DNA of 64,000 nucleotides from Limanda limanda (GCF_963576545.1 NC_083641.1:21892023-21956022); one strand, 5' to 3'; shown: positions 49,162 through 62,654, numbered from the stretch's first letter. Notes: generated from the sequence alone by a model not told the origin. Numbers and translations are program-made.

Positions 49162-49189
49162 TCAGTTAACATCATCAGATGTTAACTGA
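49162..49189. repeat. Perfect hairpin with GTTAAC in each arm
   Basis: The arms TCAGTTAACATC and GATGTTAACTGA are exact reverse complements around a 4-nt loop ATCA. Each arm contains GTTAAC, itself palindromic and similar to an HNF1 half site. Confidence 0.95.
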
Positions 49190-49469
49190 TATACCAGTGT
49201 GAACTTGTAGGCTGAAGAAGGACGTGGAGGTGCAGTTCTTATTAAATATGTGTGTCAGCGACTTCACCCAGAGGTCAGTAACATAAGAGAAGTTATGAAG
49301 TCTGTACTTAAGCTTTTTTTTTCTGTATCGGTGACCTTTAAAAAAAAAATCGAAGATATGCAGGATAGTAAGCCTGAGATACCTCTTTATCAAGGTCTGT
49401 ACACACAAACAAGCTGAGAAATATACTTAGAATTCATCCCACCAGCAAAAATGGATGTTTTTTATTTTT

Positions 49470-49800
49470 CATGTCTCGACGACAGCTGTTGCTGGAGGCG
49501 TTATGTTTCTTTGTTGTCTGTTTGTCCGTCGTATTTCTTGAGGGGATTTCTTCCTTCAAAAGTCACAGTGACCTCAGTCAACATGTTTTTGGCCATAATC
49601 CACATATTAATACATTAGTTTCAAACTAATATCTAACTGGATAAATTGTGAGATCAACGCATTCTACATCCAAAGGGTCAAAGGTTAACTTCACTCTCAC
49701 ATCATATTGTTCTGCAAAAAAAAACTGTTTCTGGCCATAAATTGACACCATGAAGTTTAATTCCGTTGTTGGTGTTGGCCACTGACCACAAGATGATTAT
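49470..49800. mobile_element. Widespread teleost dispersed repeat, degraded
   Basis: GGAGGCGTTATGTTTCTTTG, then GTCTGTTTGTCCGTCGTATT, then GTCACAGTGACCTCAGTCAA and TTTTTGGCCATAATCCACAT, and a second, similar module with GGGTCAAAGGTTAACTTCAC and TTTCTGGCCATAAATTGACA, match a repeat that I recognise from many fish genomes ('GTCAAGGTCACTGTGACCTC...TTTTTGGCCATAACTCAAG'). The two modules are about 125-150 bp apart, so it may have been tandem. There is no coding frame and the family name is not certain. Confidence 0.6.
49675..49687 (+). promoter_or_regulatory. DR1-type nuclear receptor motif
   Basis: GGGTCA A AGGTTA is a direct repeat of two hexamers spaced by one base, close to the AGGTCA-A-AGGTCA site bound by HNF4 and RXR heterodimers. 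It lies in the dispersed repeat at 49470-49800, so similar sites may occur at many loci. Confidence 0.4.
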
Positions 49801-52675
49801 TGTACTTTATGTCCTTATTATTGAAAATAAAACTTTTTAAAATTCATATTAACATTTTAACCTGGTGAACCGTCTAATCCAATAGAAGATTAATAGAAGT
49901 AAAGAGGTCATTTAACAAAGTTAAGTACATTTTTCCGAGCTGTTGAAGAGGGTCCTGGTCCTCAGGACCCGAGGACCCCAAAGAGGGTTAATTATTTCTG
50001 ACTTTAAAGACTAAATGTTATTATAATGTAGTTTTTCCAATTCTGCATTATTCACCCGTGGAGAGAAGATTCGAAAGTTCCGATAAATGTATTATAAAAA
50101 CTATGTAAATGTTTGAATTGTCCTTGCTCATATTGTAAACTTTCACAAGTGCTTACGGATTTATATAACAATTTGGCAATATAATGAAACACGATAATAA
50201 CTTGTATTTGCTCATGAGCAAAGACAACTCAGACAACAGAGCTCTTCAGGATGTGCTGAGTGGGATTATCTCAGACATCCTCCCTGTGAAACATAACAGC
50301 AAATGTAATAAGTGAGAAACAGGAATGCATTCTCATGTGTGAGATTACCGAGTGTATTTACTGATGAAAAAGGTGCGCAATTACTCAGAGCAGGAGGGTA
50401 TTGTTTGCTGTGGGTGTATCAGGTGGAGAATTGATAGACGCGAGAATGTCTGTAGAATATTTGTAGAATACCTGCAGCGCCATATAGCAGCTTTTCAATT
50501 AAGACCACAAAAGATAATTTGTTTACAGTGTACAAACAATACAAGTTGTTATCTTAGCACGAGCCAACTGAGCCATAAGAGCCGATCTATAATCTAAACG
50601 TTCACTTCACTGTTGTGTTCACGCATGATTGAGCTCCGTTAACATGATGCTGCCGTGATTTCTTTTCTCATTTCTGAGTGAAAGCACATACAAATTACTT
50701 TTTGAATTTCATGACGACAATATACAATAACAATTTCATGGCATTGGTGATTCTTGCATTTTTTCTGTAAAAACATTTTTCATTACTTTTTAAATGCAGC
50801 CATCAGATAAAGAACTGTGCAAAGTCATTAGTGGACTTTACATTGGTTTTAATACTTTTATACTTAATTTGACGATAGCTTCTCCTCTTCTATGATTGGC
50901 TCTTGCTTGATGTCCAAGAATCTTAGTTCCTCACACGACACAATCTGTTCTGACATTTACTCTCCTGCTTTTTAATGAATGGTTTATTCCATCCCACTGA
51001 CAAACACAATCATATTTCAGTGCTGAGAAGATTCGGAGCTGATGATGAAGTATCTGTTAATGACCGATCACAGAGCAGGAAATGACTCTAACGCAAACCC
51101 CCTTTGGAACGCAGCTTTGCAGTTAATGCATTGGTCAGACTGTTAAAAGTCTTTTACTGTTATCATTAGCATCAATTATTCATGTGTTGAGACGAGTTTT
51201 TGATGTAGCATCAATATCAAAACACTCAAATATAAAACGGAGGACAGATTGTGCACTAAATGCTGAACATTTTAATCACCCACACTTGTCAATCATGGGT
51301 TTTGTTGTCAAGAAAACCACCACAGTATAACTTTATTAAGAGCATGAATTTACATTAAACATTACAGGCTAAATTGAGAAATGAAAAACGTGTATTCCAA
51401 TTGTATATTATTAAATTCTTACGTTTATCAACATAATAGCAGCAACTGGTCCTGAGTCCTTGAAACGACTAGACTAAAATTAACGAGACAGACAATAACT
51501 GCAATCAAATGTAAAGAGGCCGACTCTCTAGTTTAGAACGTGTGATCGTCTACGGGCCATTAGAGGCGATTATGACCGGTCCTTAACATGCATATAATCT
51601 CCTCATCAGCAAATTATATAACCGTGTTATTGATGGGCGAGTGAATGGACGGACAAATGGCTGCGTGGGCGTTTGTGTGAATGGCGGAGCTGCACATTTG
51701 TAAAGTAGTTTTCCATGTTTTTTTCGTTTCGCAGAGCAACAACAACTTAGACGATTCACTTCAGCCCGACTTTCTTTCCACAGCGGGAACATCTCCTTGT
51801 TCTACTCACATCAAAAACAACGCCGCGTTGTTTCGGTGACGCCGTCAAGAGCCCATCTCCGCCCCCCCAATCTGCGTCGTGACATTGTGTTCCCAGCTCT
51901 ATTTAGAGTCTTGACCCTCATGGTATGCAGCCTGAAATTGACTGTACCAGTGTGCCGTCTCCAATCAAAAAAGAGCAGTCTGAGGATTATCTTTCAGTTA
52001 TTGTGCTGTGTAACAATAATGAGGCCGGGTATTAAGTGGCTTCATGAGACTCCTGAATCTCATATATCTTCTGATTAAAGGAGCGTTAAGATGCAGAGCA
52101 GACACTCCAGCGTCACTTTTTCTAACAAGGATGGTGCCACCGGATAATAGGCACTCCTTGTCACACACTAGATTACTATTTGTCCATGTCTTTGCATTTT
52201 AATTTAATGTCCAGTGTACTTTGACAAGGAAAGTGATTAAATTTGACATTGCACATGTGCCAAAGGTTATGAGAAAATTCTTTCTGATTTGACGAAAGTA
52301 GGAGTGAAGAAAAAAAAAATCCAATAAAGCTTAGCGGTGCCCCAGAAAGAGAAGATGTTAAACCGGGACCGGTTTTTCATTTAGACTCTACCTCAGTCTC
52401 TCCCTCCCTTTTCCTGTTCCCTTATTACCCTGCAGCTGTGAAAGCAAGGGAAATGATTTGGGTTGAGCCGGCAGAGTGGTGAGGACAGACGGACCGAGAC
52501 CTGGAGCCGGGTTCGGTGTCTGTTTTTCAGGCTGATCCGGAGGAGGAAGATGTAAAATGGTGGGAAATATTATTGCATTCATTATTCATCTCAAGCATCC
52601 GTATAGCCTCAGATTCAACCGCAGCGTCACTGTAGTTTGTTTGTTTCACCCCAGCAGTGCACTCATAAAGTGCCA
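49801..52675. other. AT-rich noncoding stretch
   Basis: I see no supportable gene. An imperfect GC-rich palindrome lies at 49950-49978. The remainder is AT-rich with stops in all frames. Confidence 0.45.
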
Positions 52676-52753
52676 TGTGTGTGTGTGTGTGTGTGTCTGT
52701 GAATACATGAGTGTCTGTCCTCACGTATGTGTGTGTGTGTGTGTGTGTGTGTG
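52676..52753. repeat. Two (TG)n microsatellites separated by 30 bp
   Basis: TG tracts of about 21 bp (52676-52696) and 27 bp (52727-52753) flank a non-repetitive spacer. Confidence 0.94.
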
Positions 52754-55578
52754 CACACAGCTGCGGATGGTTGCGAATGTCCCGTCCCTTGCGGGGGAAG
52801 TGAAGGCCGTTTCCAGATGGCTGCCAGTGAAACTCAGTCTTAATCGTGGTCCACACCTGTCCTCTCAGGGGGTAGTGACAACACCCCCCCCCCTTTCCTC
52901 TCTCTCTCGCCCCCCCATTTGATGACTCCTTCCGATATCCCACACTCTTCTGTCACTCCCCATTTTTTCCAGCCCCCGGTTCGACCCCCGGCGTCCCCGT
53001 GGACAGCTCTCCTGCGCCAGGACAGTGACTCCAACTATTCATCACCTTATTAGCACTGATATGAAAACTGCATTTGTTTTCCCCGAGTCCCCGTCTACAC
53101 CGCCCTAATTATGTGAATGAAAATGTCACACACCAGTTGTTTTTTTCACAGGTGTTGTTGTTGGGAAACCCTTCTTCACCTTTCAGGCGGCGGTAACGTG
53201 GATCGAAGGTGTGAAATGAGCTCGGAGTCTCCGTTGGATTTCTCTGACAAACACCACTGACAGGCTTTTTCTGATTAATCGAAATTTTAATGAAATTCAC
53301 AAATAAATAATGGAGTGAGTTAAATAAAGGGAAAAAAAACACACAAAAGTCTTCGTAGCCTCCAATCGCTCCAACAAAACAAACTAAAAATGAGTTTTCA
53401 CTTTCCTGCCACTTTCTAAAGTCTCTTTAATAACACCTCACTTTTCCTATTTTCTCAGAGCTAGATCATTATTCATCCATCACTTTCCCAAGCAGCATTT
53501 TTCTATTTTTATTCTCACAAACCTATTAAGAGAGGTGTGTTTCAAATGCCTGTGCAATAGCAATAAGCTTCATGCAGCCGCGAAACAGCCAAAAAGCTGT
53601 TTTGGCAATTGATTATGAACCACTTGAGGGGTTTTCACCGAGATGCAGCTGCAGCCACTGAATAGCAAAAGGGACGGGTTGAAAAAGCACAGAGGCTCCT
53701 GTGCTTCAGAAAAGTCAAAGGATGAAGAAAGACGAGTAAACTGAGCTGTGTCACAACAACACACAACAACAACACGAGGTGAATTCTCCCAGGTCGGTTA
53801 GACGTTATAAGGAAAAGGTTACCTGAGGGAACTGAGGAAATAAAACTCTGTAAAATGCAGAGAAATAAAATTAAAAAACAGTTAAATAAAAATTGGTACG
53901 GATAAGAGGCAAAGAAAATAATTGATTGAAAGCCTTTCATTGTGAGAAACTTCCATTCCCACTATTCAAATCACTCACTGTGTATTTATTCCGTCACACC
54001 TTTAATTCATCAAATTGCTCTCTAGTGATATTTCTCTTTTTTCGACTGCTTCAAGTCGATGAATAGCAATTAATCAAATTTTCCTGCAGGTGAAAGCAGA
54101 ACCTCGTGCGTGTCACCGTTGTCATGTGGAACTTGAAGGATATCATTATAACTGCAATCTGCTTGCTTCACTCAATAGCCAATTATACGATGCTGTTACC
54201 ATTATTTATCTTGGTGGCGTATGCTCGACATGTAAATCAGACGCTGCCATCTGACGAGACAGCATGTCCAGAAATGATCTTGAGTTTCCGCCGCATAGAA
54301 AAAACAATTTTAACTGCTGTTTCCTGTGAACACGTGCATTTGTCCGCGAGCGTCTCTGCCTCATTTATATTTAATAATCAAGCTTCCATTGTGGTCAAAG
54401 GAAATCCTTTCTTTCCACATGAGACCATATCCTCTACCTGCGGATGTGAGCAGGGAGCCAATAACCCCCGGGAGCTACACATAGTGGGACCGGAGCGATA
54501 GGTTCAACCGAATCGGACGTGTCTCTGAGCCGCGCTGTGCATCAAGCTGGTTAATACCGTGACAATAATGAGTGATTCCTCTCTGAATGGGAATTTAAAC
54601 GAGCTGGTGCGCTTGGCTGAGCCGCTTCACGGTGTCTCTGTGAATTGCCGCTGAAACCTTTCGGCTCCGGTGGTCATTTGAGGTATTGCATTCCACCGGC
54701 GCGACCTTTATGTTCACTGTAAGTCAAGTGAATTACATGCGTGGACGGATCTCCTGTGTTGCTGCAGCGTCGCCTACCGGTCAGAGAAGAAAGACCAAAA
54801 CACTGATTTCAAAGCTTACATGAAGCTTCTACTAATGAGACGTATTTAGAACCTGGAGCTCGACGTCCTTCCGACCCTGAGTGAATAACATGTCGCGGTA
54901 ATGGTTTGATGTTTGCATGACAGAGTGTCCGGCCAAAAACAACGTGACTGGCCTTCGCAAAACAAGCTGTGTTTTTAATAGTGTTGATAAGCCAAGAGTG
55001 AAATGCCATCTGTAAAGCAGCCATTAGGAAGGCGGTTAGCTTCGGTCCAGCGGGCTCGTGTACCAGCCATAGTTTAAATGTCATCTGTTGGCTGCTCACA
55101 CAGGCCCAGGAAGACTGAGTGGGTTCCTCTGCCAGTCCGGAGAGAGGATGGTATAATATGGCCTCTGACACAGCAATCAATAGGCCCTGCTGTCTGTGGA
55201 GGGAGTACTGTGTTCCTCAGGAGGAGCAGGTGGGACGGGCCGAGGTGTAACCAGAGCCCGGTGCCAGGCCAGGTGCACCGCAGGAGACGGGTCGAGGGAA
55301 AAGAGACGCGACAGGAGCTGAGGCCGTGCTGAATCGGAGATTACTGAAACAGCACGGCCTGATGTGGCCTGTCTGGCTCTACCCTCCCCTCCGTCTCTCT
55401 CTCTCTCGCACACACACACACATAATGTTGTATGCAGGGATTTTCCGTCATAATCTGCCTTTCTGCAGTGCCTCAGCCTATGTCCCATCTTTTCTTACCT
55501 TGCCTGCACCCAGACGGATACACATAAACACAAACATGCAGCTGTACACAAACATTTGTGCGCTCATGCTCTAAGTGT
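52754..55578. other. Noncoding stretch
   Basis: I see no supportable gene. C-rich runs lie near 52884 and 52911. The 131-codon plus frame at 54106-54501 has hydrophobic and mixed parts but no recognisable domain or splice support. A short CA tract lies at about 55409-55421. Confidence 0.4.
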
Positions 55579-55630
55579 ATTGTACATAGGGTTGCAAAAT
55601 TCCGGGAATATTCAAAGTTGGAAACTTTCC

Positions 55631-55720
55631 ATGGGAATTAACGGGAATATACGGGAATAAACGGGAATAAACGGGAATATACGGGAATTAACGGGAATAA
55701 ACGGGAATAAACTGGAAATT
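55631..55720 (-). repeat. Subterminal array of nine 10-bp units (hAT copy B)
   Basis: Nine units of consensus ACGGGAATWA (plus-strand reading) follow one another with exact 10-bp period. This is the counterpart of the ten-unit array in copy A, so copy number differs by one. Confidence 0.9.
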
Positions 55721-55754
55721 TTGTGGGTAATTTATACTAACTGTATTTACCTTG

Positions 55755-55961
55755 TCATATACAGACATAAATATAAACATTTTGTTTTGTCATAGGCTGA
55801 TTTGAGCCCTGAGGAAACTTTTGGTACTTGACTATATGCTTTTGCATCGTTGTGTCATTCTTAACATAGGTCTTTACACAGTATTTGCAAATGTACACAG
55901 CCTTTCCTTCTACATTGGATGGGGTGAAATGTCTCCACACATGAGATAGTGCACGTGGCAT
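55755..55961 (-). pseudogene. Truncated hAT transposase N-terminus: BED zinc finger (copy B, broken)
   Basis: This is a 68-residue frame aligned with the one in copy A. The first two zinc ligands (Cys25, Cys28) and His42 are kept, but the fourth ligand is Tyr instead of Cys at position 46 (HIVKY against HIVKC), so the finger should not fold normally. There are further changes just after it (QKF for PMF). It starts at the ATG just after an acceptor. As in copy A, the downstream catalytic domain is absent. Confidence 0.72.
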
Positions 55962-56178
55962 TGTTCTGTATAATAAGATGAGAAAAAAGGTTGTAAAAAA
56001 ACACTAATGCAATGCCAGAGATATAAATAGTTAGCAAAACAATTGGAATCATCTGTAAACATATTTTACGATTGATGGATAAATGAATGGAAATAGGCTA
56101 GATGAACAGATGAACAATCCTCAATCAGCACGCTAATATATTTTCCCCAGTAATATCATCGAAACTTACCTGACTAGT

Positions 56179-56224
56179 CCTGCACACTACAGCAGGCCTC
56201 AGTAGCCCTGCTGTAGTGTGCAGG
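56179..56224. repeat. Perfect 18-bp-arm hairpin inside hAT copy B
   Basis: The arms 56179-56196 and 56207-56224 (CCTGCACACTACAGCAGG and its exact complement) flank a 10-nt loop. They lie within the exon-like block beside the splice donor. In copy A the equivalent arms (about 856-895) are mismatched at several positions. Confidence 0.93.
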
Positions 56225-56476
56225 ATGCTGGGAGTTATCTGTGCATGTGATGGAAGAATGCACAGTGGAGGGTTGAAACTCAACATGAAGCGTGGGCTGC
56301 ATTCCATACATCTTTAAAATAGAGTTTTGAATGATGTTTTTATTGCTCGGCGTTTAATTTGCGTAGTTTTTTCAAAATTCCCAAAATTCCCGAACTAAGC
56401 TTCCCATGGAAAGTTTCCGGAAAGTTTCCTGAAATTTACTGGAAACTTTCCGCCCCTTTGCAACCCTAATTGTACA

Positions 56477-57938
<1,462 letters not shown>

Positions 57939-58004
57939 CAGACATGTAAGTCAAACACACACATAATGTGCACCGAGGCTCACAAGCCATTATTTTCCAT
58001 CCTA

Positions 58005-58028
58005 AACACACACACACACACACACACA
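58005..58028. repeat. (CA)12 microsatellite
   Basis: This is a CA tract of about 24 bp lying 67 bp after the (CA)58 tract. Confidence 0.95.
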
Positions 58029-58127
58029 GAAAACTCCCACTAAGGTATTATGAGGGTGGAAGAGTCCAATGTCAGTAAGTGACGTAGACCAAACCATTTA
58101 AGTATGCAAGTCAGGGGATGGCAAGAA

Positions 58128-58129
<2 letters not shown>

Positions 58130-58184
<55 letters not shown>
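58130..58184. repeat. (TG)27 microsatellite
   Basis: This is an uninterrupted tract of 55 bp, oppositely oriented to the (CA)58 tract 192 bp upstream, so the two could pair as an inverted repeat. Confidence 0.98.
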
Positions 58185-58187
<3 letters not shown>

Positions 58188-60219
58188 GTCGGGCACTAAG
58201 GGAGGAACAGACAGTTGAAATGAGATCAATGATATGCCAGAGGGCGTGCAGGAACCCAGGGAGTGAGACTCAAGCCGGGGGCAGGTTGTCTCGATTAGGC
58301 TTCACCGCCTCCTTCTCTGGATCCTGTAATGAGAGGGAGGAAAGAGAGAGAGAGCAGAAACGGTGCTTTAGAGAGAGGTGATGCAAAGACAAAGTGGTCA
58401 GACCCGTCTTTTGTGTGGAGTATTGAGTATATTGAGTAAAGTATCCCATGGTCTTTGTTCCTAAAACATCATGCTATGAAACCTATATTTGGAGTTGGCC
58501 AGATACAAATCCATTATGGGATGTGAGGTGTGTTAAGCCACAAAGGAGACAGGGGTTGGATGGATGAGAATTTAACATGGTTGTTCGTTTTCTGTATCAA
58601 ATCTACACTTTGTGTTTCTTTGACCCACGACCACGACCGTTCCTTATTTGAACAAAAAACCTTATTCTGCCCTCAGTTGTTTTTGACATTTAGTTTTTGA
58701 TTTATCGCCCTGTTAAATAAAAATTCAGGAAATGTTCCTGAATGGGCAAACTAGGTTGTAATCGAAACAGATGGACAGACTGGAAAGTGAACTTCCTTCA
58801 TGTTTTCCCATCCCCTCAAATAACCCTCAGATATAAAAGTAACAGTGAAATATCTGCGGGGAGAAGCAGAGAGTTCAAGGGGACACATTTGAGAGAGAAT
58901 AAACTGGACGCTGGCTGCAAATGTTATTGTGTCATTAATCACGGCGACAGCTCTCGTGCCCATCACACATGAGGGGATTGTCTCTGGTGACACCAGCAGG
59001 TGGAGCCGACTCGGGGAGAGCTGCTCCTATCAGCGGATGACAAAAGTGTAACTGACCCCTTGTCTCTCAGCTATTTTAGGAAGCGCCAGTTGAGCCCGCG
59101 AGCTGTAATTTAGCCGGAGCAAAGCATCTGCAATTTCATGCCGGGGTTGGCTGTCTTTCGAGGACAATGGGGGACGGCGTGTACAAAATTAAATAGATAG
59201 ACTCCTGTGTTATGATGGATTTGTATGGGTTCGGGGGGCTTGTAGTCAGAGGATATTCAGGGGGATTGTGTTTAACAATGCTGCGCCATCCCTCTGCTGT
59301 TTTTCCCAGAGAAAGGAGTCGCCAGAAAATCAATCAAGGGAAGCATGACTACAAATAAATATTTACATTGAGCGACAATCCCCCTTCGCATAAACACCAC
59401 TTAATGCCCGAGCAGCAGAATACTTTTTTCCCTAAATTACCTTTCCAATCTTGCAGACAGAAAAATTGTTATGTATATGCTCACAAGTGTCATCTTGTCT
59501 GGTTGTGATGACGCATATTTTGGACTCTTCTGCCAGAGTGATGGGAGGGAGGCTAAGAGTTTGTCCCCTGATACTTTAAAATAAAGACATTTAATGAATA
59601 AATGGGCTTTAAGTTGGCCAGTGAGCGAGTGGTCAGCTCCTTGTTTCAGTGCAGTTCCATGAGGGAGCTCAGGAGTCAGTTTTTCAAAAAGGACTCCTGA
59701 AATATAACAAACGGACGGAGGAGAGGCTTCGGTGAAAAAGCGGAGAAATACTCATTAAAGACCGAATGAGAAAAAGCCCATTCATCAGAGCAAGGCCTTC
59801 ACACTGCGGGCGACCAGGGCAACATTTCACCGACTGAAGCAACACAAAACAAGTTAGCGTCACCTCCGTCAAAACTTCCCTGCTCTGCAATTTCCTCCCC
59901 TGCTCCGTTTTCCCGTCTCCGGCTGATCCATTCTGCAACTCATCCGTCTATCAAAAAACAATTGCTCGGTCATTGTGCCGCCGGGGTAGCACTTTAAAGG
60001 GCTTCTCGGTCTGCCTTGGGGGCTATCTGATGCCCCAGAGGTGCACCATGTTATTTTTGCCTCCTGCTTTTATTGCGCCACCATGCAACAAACAAAAAGA
60101 TCAAATATCGATCAGCCAAAATGACAAACCGCCTGCTCCCACAGTAATACAGAAAAAAACCTCCGCACAGCTCTTCTAATAAAAGAGGCTGATTACAAGA
60201 ACAGACTTTGACTCATGCA

Positions 60220-60221
<2 letters not shown>

Positions 60222-60253
<32 letters not shown>
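60222..60253. repeat. (CA)16 microsatellite
   Basis: This is a CA tract of about 32 bp. Confidence 0.96.
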
Positions 60254-60258
<5 letters not shown>

Positions 60259-61418
60259 TCACTTGCACATATAAATAAACCACAGCAGTGGGTAGAATTG
60301 GCCGTGGAGGAATACTCGTGTCAGACTAATCAGCTTCCCTCATAGAATTCAAATTTGCTGGGCAACAGCGCACCATCGATACCAAGGATGTTCACCATTA
60401 TTCATGTGCTCCCATTTGTAATATAAAACTGTGTGATGGGAAAGCAAATGGATGCATTCCATAATAGCATTGTTCCCATGTTAATTGAGCACGTTAAGAT
60501 TGTGCACTAAATGAGAGACGACACCTCCGGGATGAGCACAGAGACTCCGTGTTATTACCATTCACACAATGGAGACAAATCGGTGCAGTCCATGGAATTA
60601 TTTTATACAGGCCAGTGATTGTGGAAGTGAGAGAAGTGTAAAGAAAAGTGGTGCGCCATCAAACGGAAGCATCACCCGCTCACTGCAGGAAAATGGATGG
60701 AAGAGCAAGTAGTTAGAAAAGAAAGAGCTTGAATCGATGGTGATTGCAATTGTGACGACGGTGGAAAATGCACAATAACATAATAAAAGTCTAAGTATTT
60801 TTTTGCAATGTATAAAAGATACAATTATGGGTCTAGAATACTCATTCTCAGTAGTTTCCCCCTACAGGCTGCAATGTTAGTTACACCCAAGGATCTGTTC
60901 ATCTTCAGCCTGAACGTGCTTTAAAAAGGTCATTGCATGCAAAGAGAGAAAAAGGGTTATTAAAAAGTACCAATTCACCAAATGATTGATTTAGCATAAA
61001 CTTTAATTAAAGCCACCAAAAGGACATATTTTACCACTTCATTAGAAATACTTTCAATTAAATCTGATCAGACAACACCTTCACAATATTGACGACGCTA
61101 ATTAAAAAGACATTTTCACTGACGAACTCCTGAGAACTTGAACTTTGACTCTCGTTTGTGAAACGGTAAATTTACTAATCAAACGGTTTCATGTTACCCA
61201 GCGATTCTTCACTCTGATTGATGTTCCAGCTCTGAAGTAGATCAGTAATGAAGAGCTGTGGACACAGATGAGAGGAGGTCTATTTGCAGTCTTGTTTGCG
61301 GTCGCCTGTATTACTACCGCTCTCTCCTCCTGACCTCAGCTCAGGTGTAATTGGACCAGCCAGGCCTGTCCATCCAGTCTGTGCTGGTGCCAGCTAACTG
61401 CACTTTTGCCACCTTTAT

Positions 61419-61447
61419 CCCCCCCCCCCCCCACACACACACACACA
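61419..61447. repeat. Poly(C) run joined to a (CA)n tract
   Basis: A run of about 14 C passes directly into about seven CA units. Confidence 0.93.
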
Positions 61448-62654
61448 AATACACAAACACACTCCTTCCCATTATCTCCTCTAGCTACCTCAGCGTTCAG
61501 TGCATTTACAAACACTGAGCCAGTTCAGCGAACAACACCGAGCGGCAGTCCAGCGCACCGTTTACAAATATTAGCATTAATGCAAAAATGTATTAGGTAT
61601 AGATAAATGGGGGATGAAGGTGGGTGAGTGTTATTCTCACACCCTGAACCCTTGCGAGTTAAACTCTCTCGCCCGTGCGCCGGGCCGAGTGCAAAGGACG
61701 AGCACAGAGAATTTTTATGAGGTGGAGTAATTATGAAATCTGGCTTGCAAGGACCGGCATGCAGATGGAATATAATAAGCCGTGAGTGAGTGTTATGTTG
61801 GTGTTGAAGTGGGCCATGCCGCGGAAAGTAATTGTGATGAGTTCGGATGAAAGTGGCGGCTGCTCCCGGATACCGCTGTGCAAGCTATCTTCGAGTTATG
61901 CAACCAAATTTCTCTTAAGAAGACGTGTCACTGTGGGACACATCCTCCCATGAGGGTTCCACTGAAGACAATCCCGTCTTTAAGGCAAATCAGAGCAACG
62001 CAAGTCTCTGTCTCCCAACCTCATTATCACCTGCAAAGTCCCAAATCCTTATTCTACTGAAAAACTAATCTGGCAAACTATCTTTCTTTGCCTTTGGAGC
62101 ATTAGGATTACATGTTTAATCTATAATTATCTGCTACTTAAATCAGTCACAAGCTCATTATGGAACAAAAATGCTCCCGCTTGCCGGCAACCAGTTTCCC
62201 CGAGGAGCCTGTAACTTATCCATTGTATCACATGCAGAGAGCGGCTCAATGATATCTTTGACTTAAATCCTGAAAAATCAATTTGGAAAAGCGCAACTAG
62301 CCACTGCGCTAATCTGTGAGACAGAAAACATGACGTCAGGTGACCCAAGTGAAATTTGCTCCAACAATGGCTATTACGATATAAAAAGAATATCTGGTTC
62401 AGGTAAGTTACTACTTCCTAAATTTTTTAAAACATGTTAATAGAACTACCTGGAGTTTTAGACCACTATAGTGCCGTAGAGTAATGTTTTTAAGATGCAA
62501 GTTGTATTTTTTTTAGTGCATGTGAGGGTTCCCAGATATGCTCAAACAAATATAGTTAATGGTAACTGGTCGTATTTACAACCACTTTTCTAATCTCGAT
62601 GATCACTTAAGTTTAATTAAATAACATTTATTTTAGTTCACTCATTTTTTGTCA

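Larger units (their letters stand above)
47051..49469. other. Noncoding stretch with a G22 run and a palindrome
   Basis: I see no supportable gene. The G22 run is at 48710-48731, and a 12-bp-arm perfect palindrome is at 49162-49189. Confidence 0.45.
55579..56476 (-). mobile_element. Non-autonomous hAT transposon, copy B (inverted), with 8-bp TSD
   Basis: The element proper is 55587-56468, 882 bp, inverted relative to copy A. Both tips carry the 12-bp TAGGGTTGCAAA inverted repeat, and the flanks are a perfect 8-bp duplication ATTGTACA at 55579-55586 and 56469-56476. On the minus strand it shows the same order as copy A: GC-rich tip with TTTCCGG units, exon-like block, donor CAG|GTAAGT near 56167, acceptor TATACAG near 55967, BED-finger frame, and an array of 10-bp units. 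By eye the exon block is over 90 percent identical to copy A. It lacks the poly(A) run of copy A, so the equal lengths hide small compensating differences. No transposase catalytic region is present. Confidence 0.93.

Noticed and set aside
54106..54501. 131-codon plus frame with a hydrophobic N-terminal part
   Set aside because: It resembles a signal or membrane segment only superficially; no acceptor, donor or family match.
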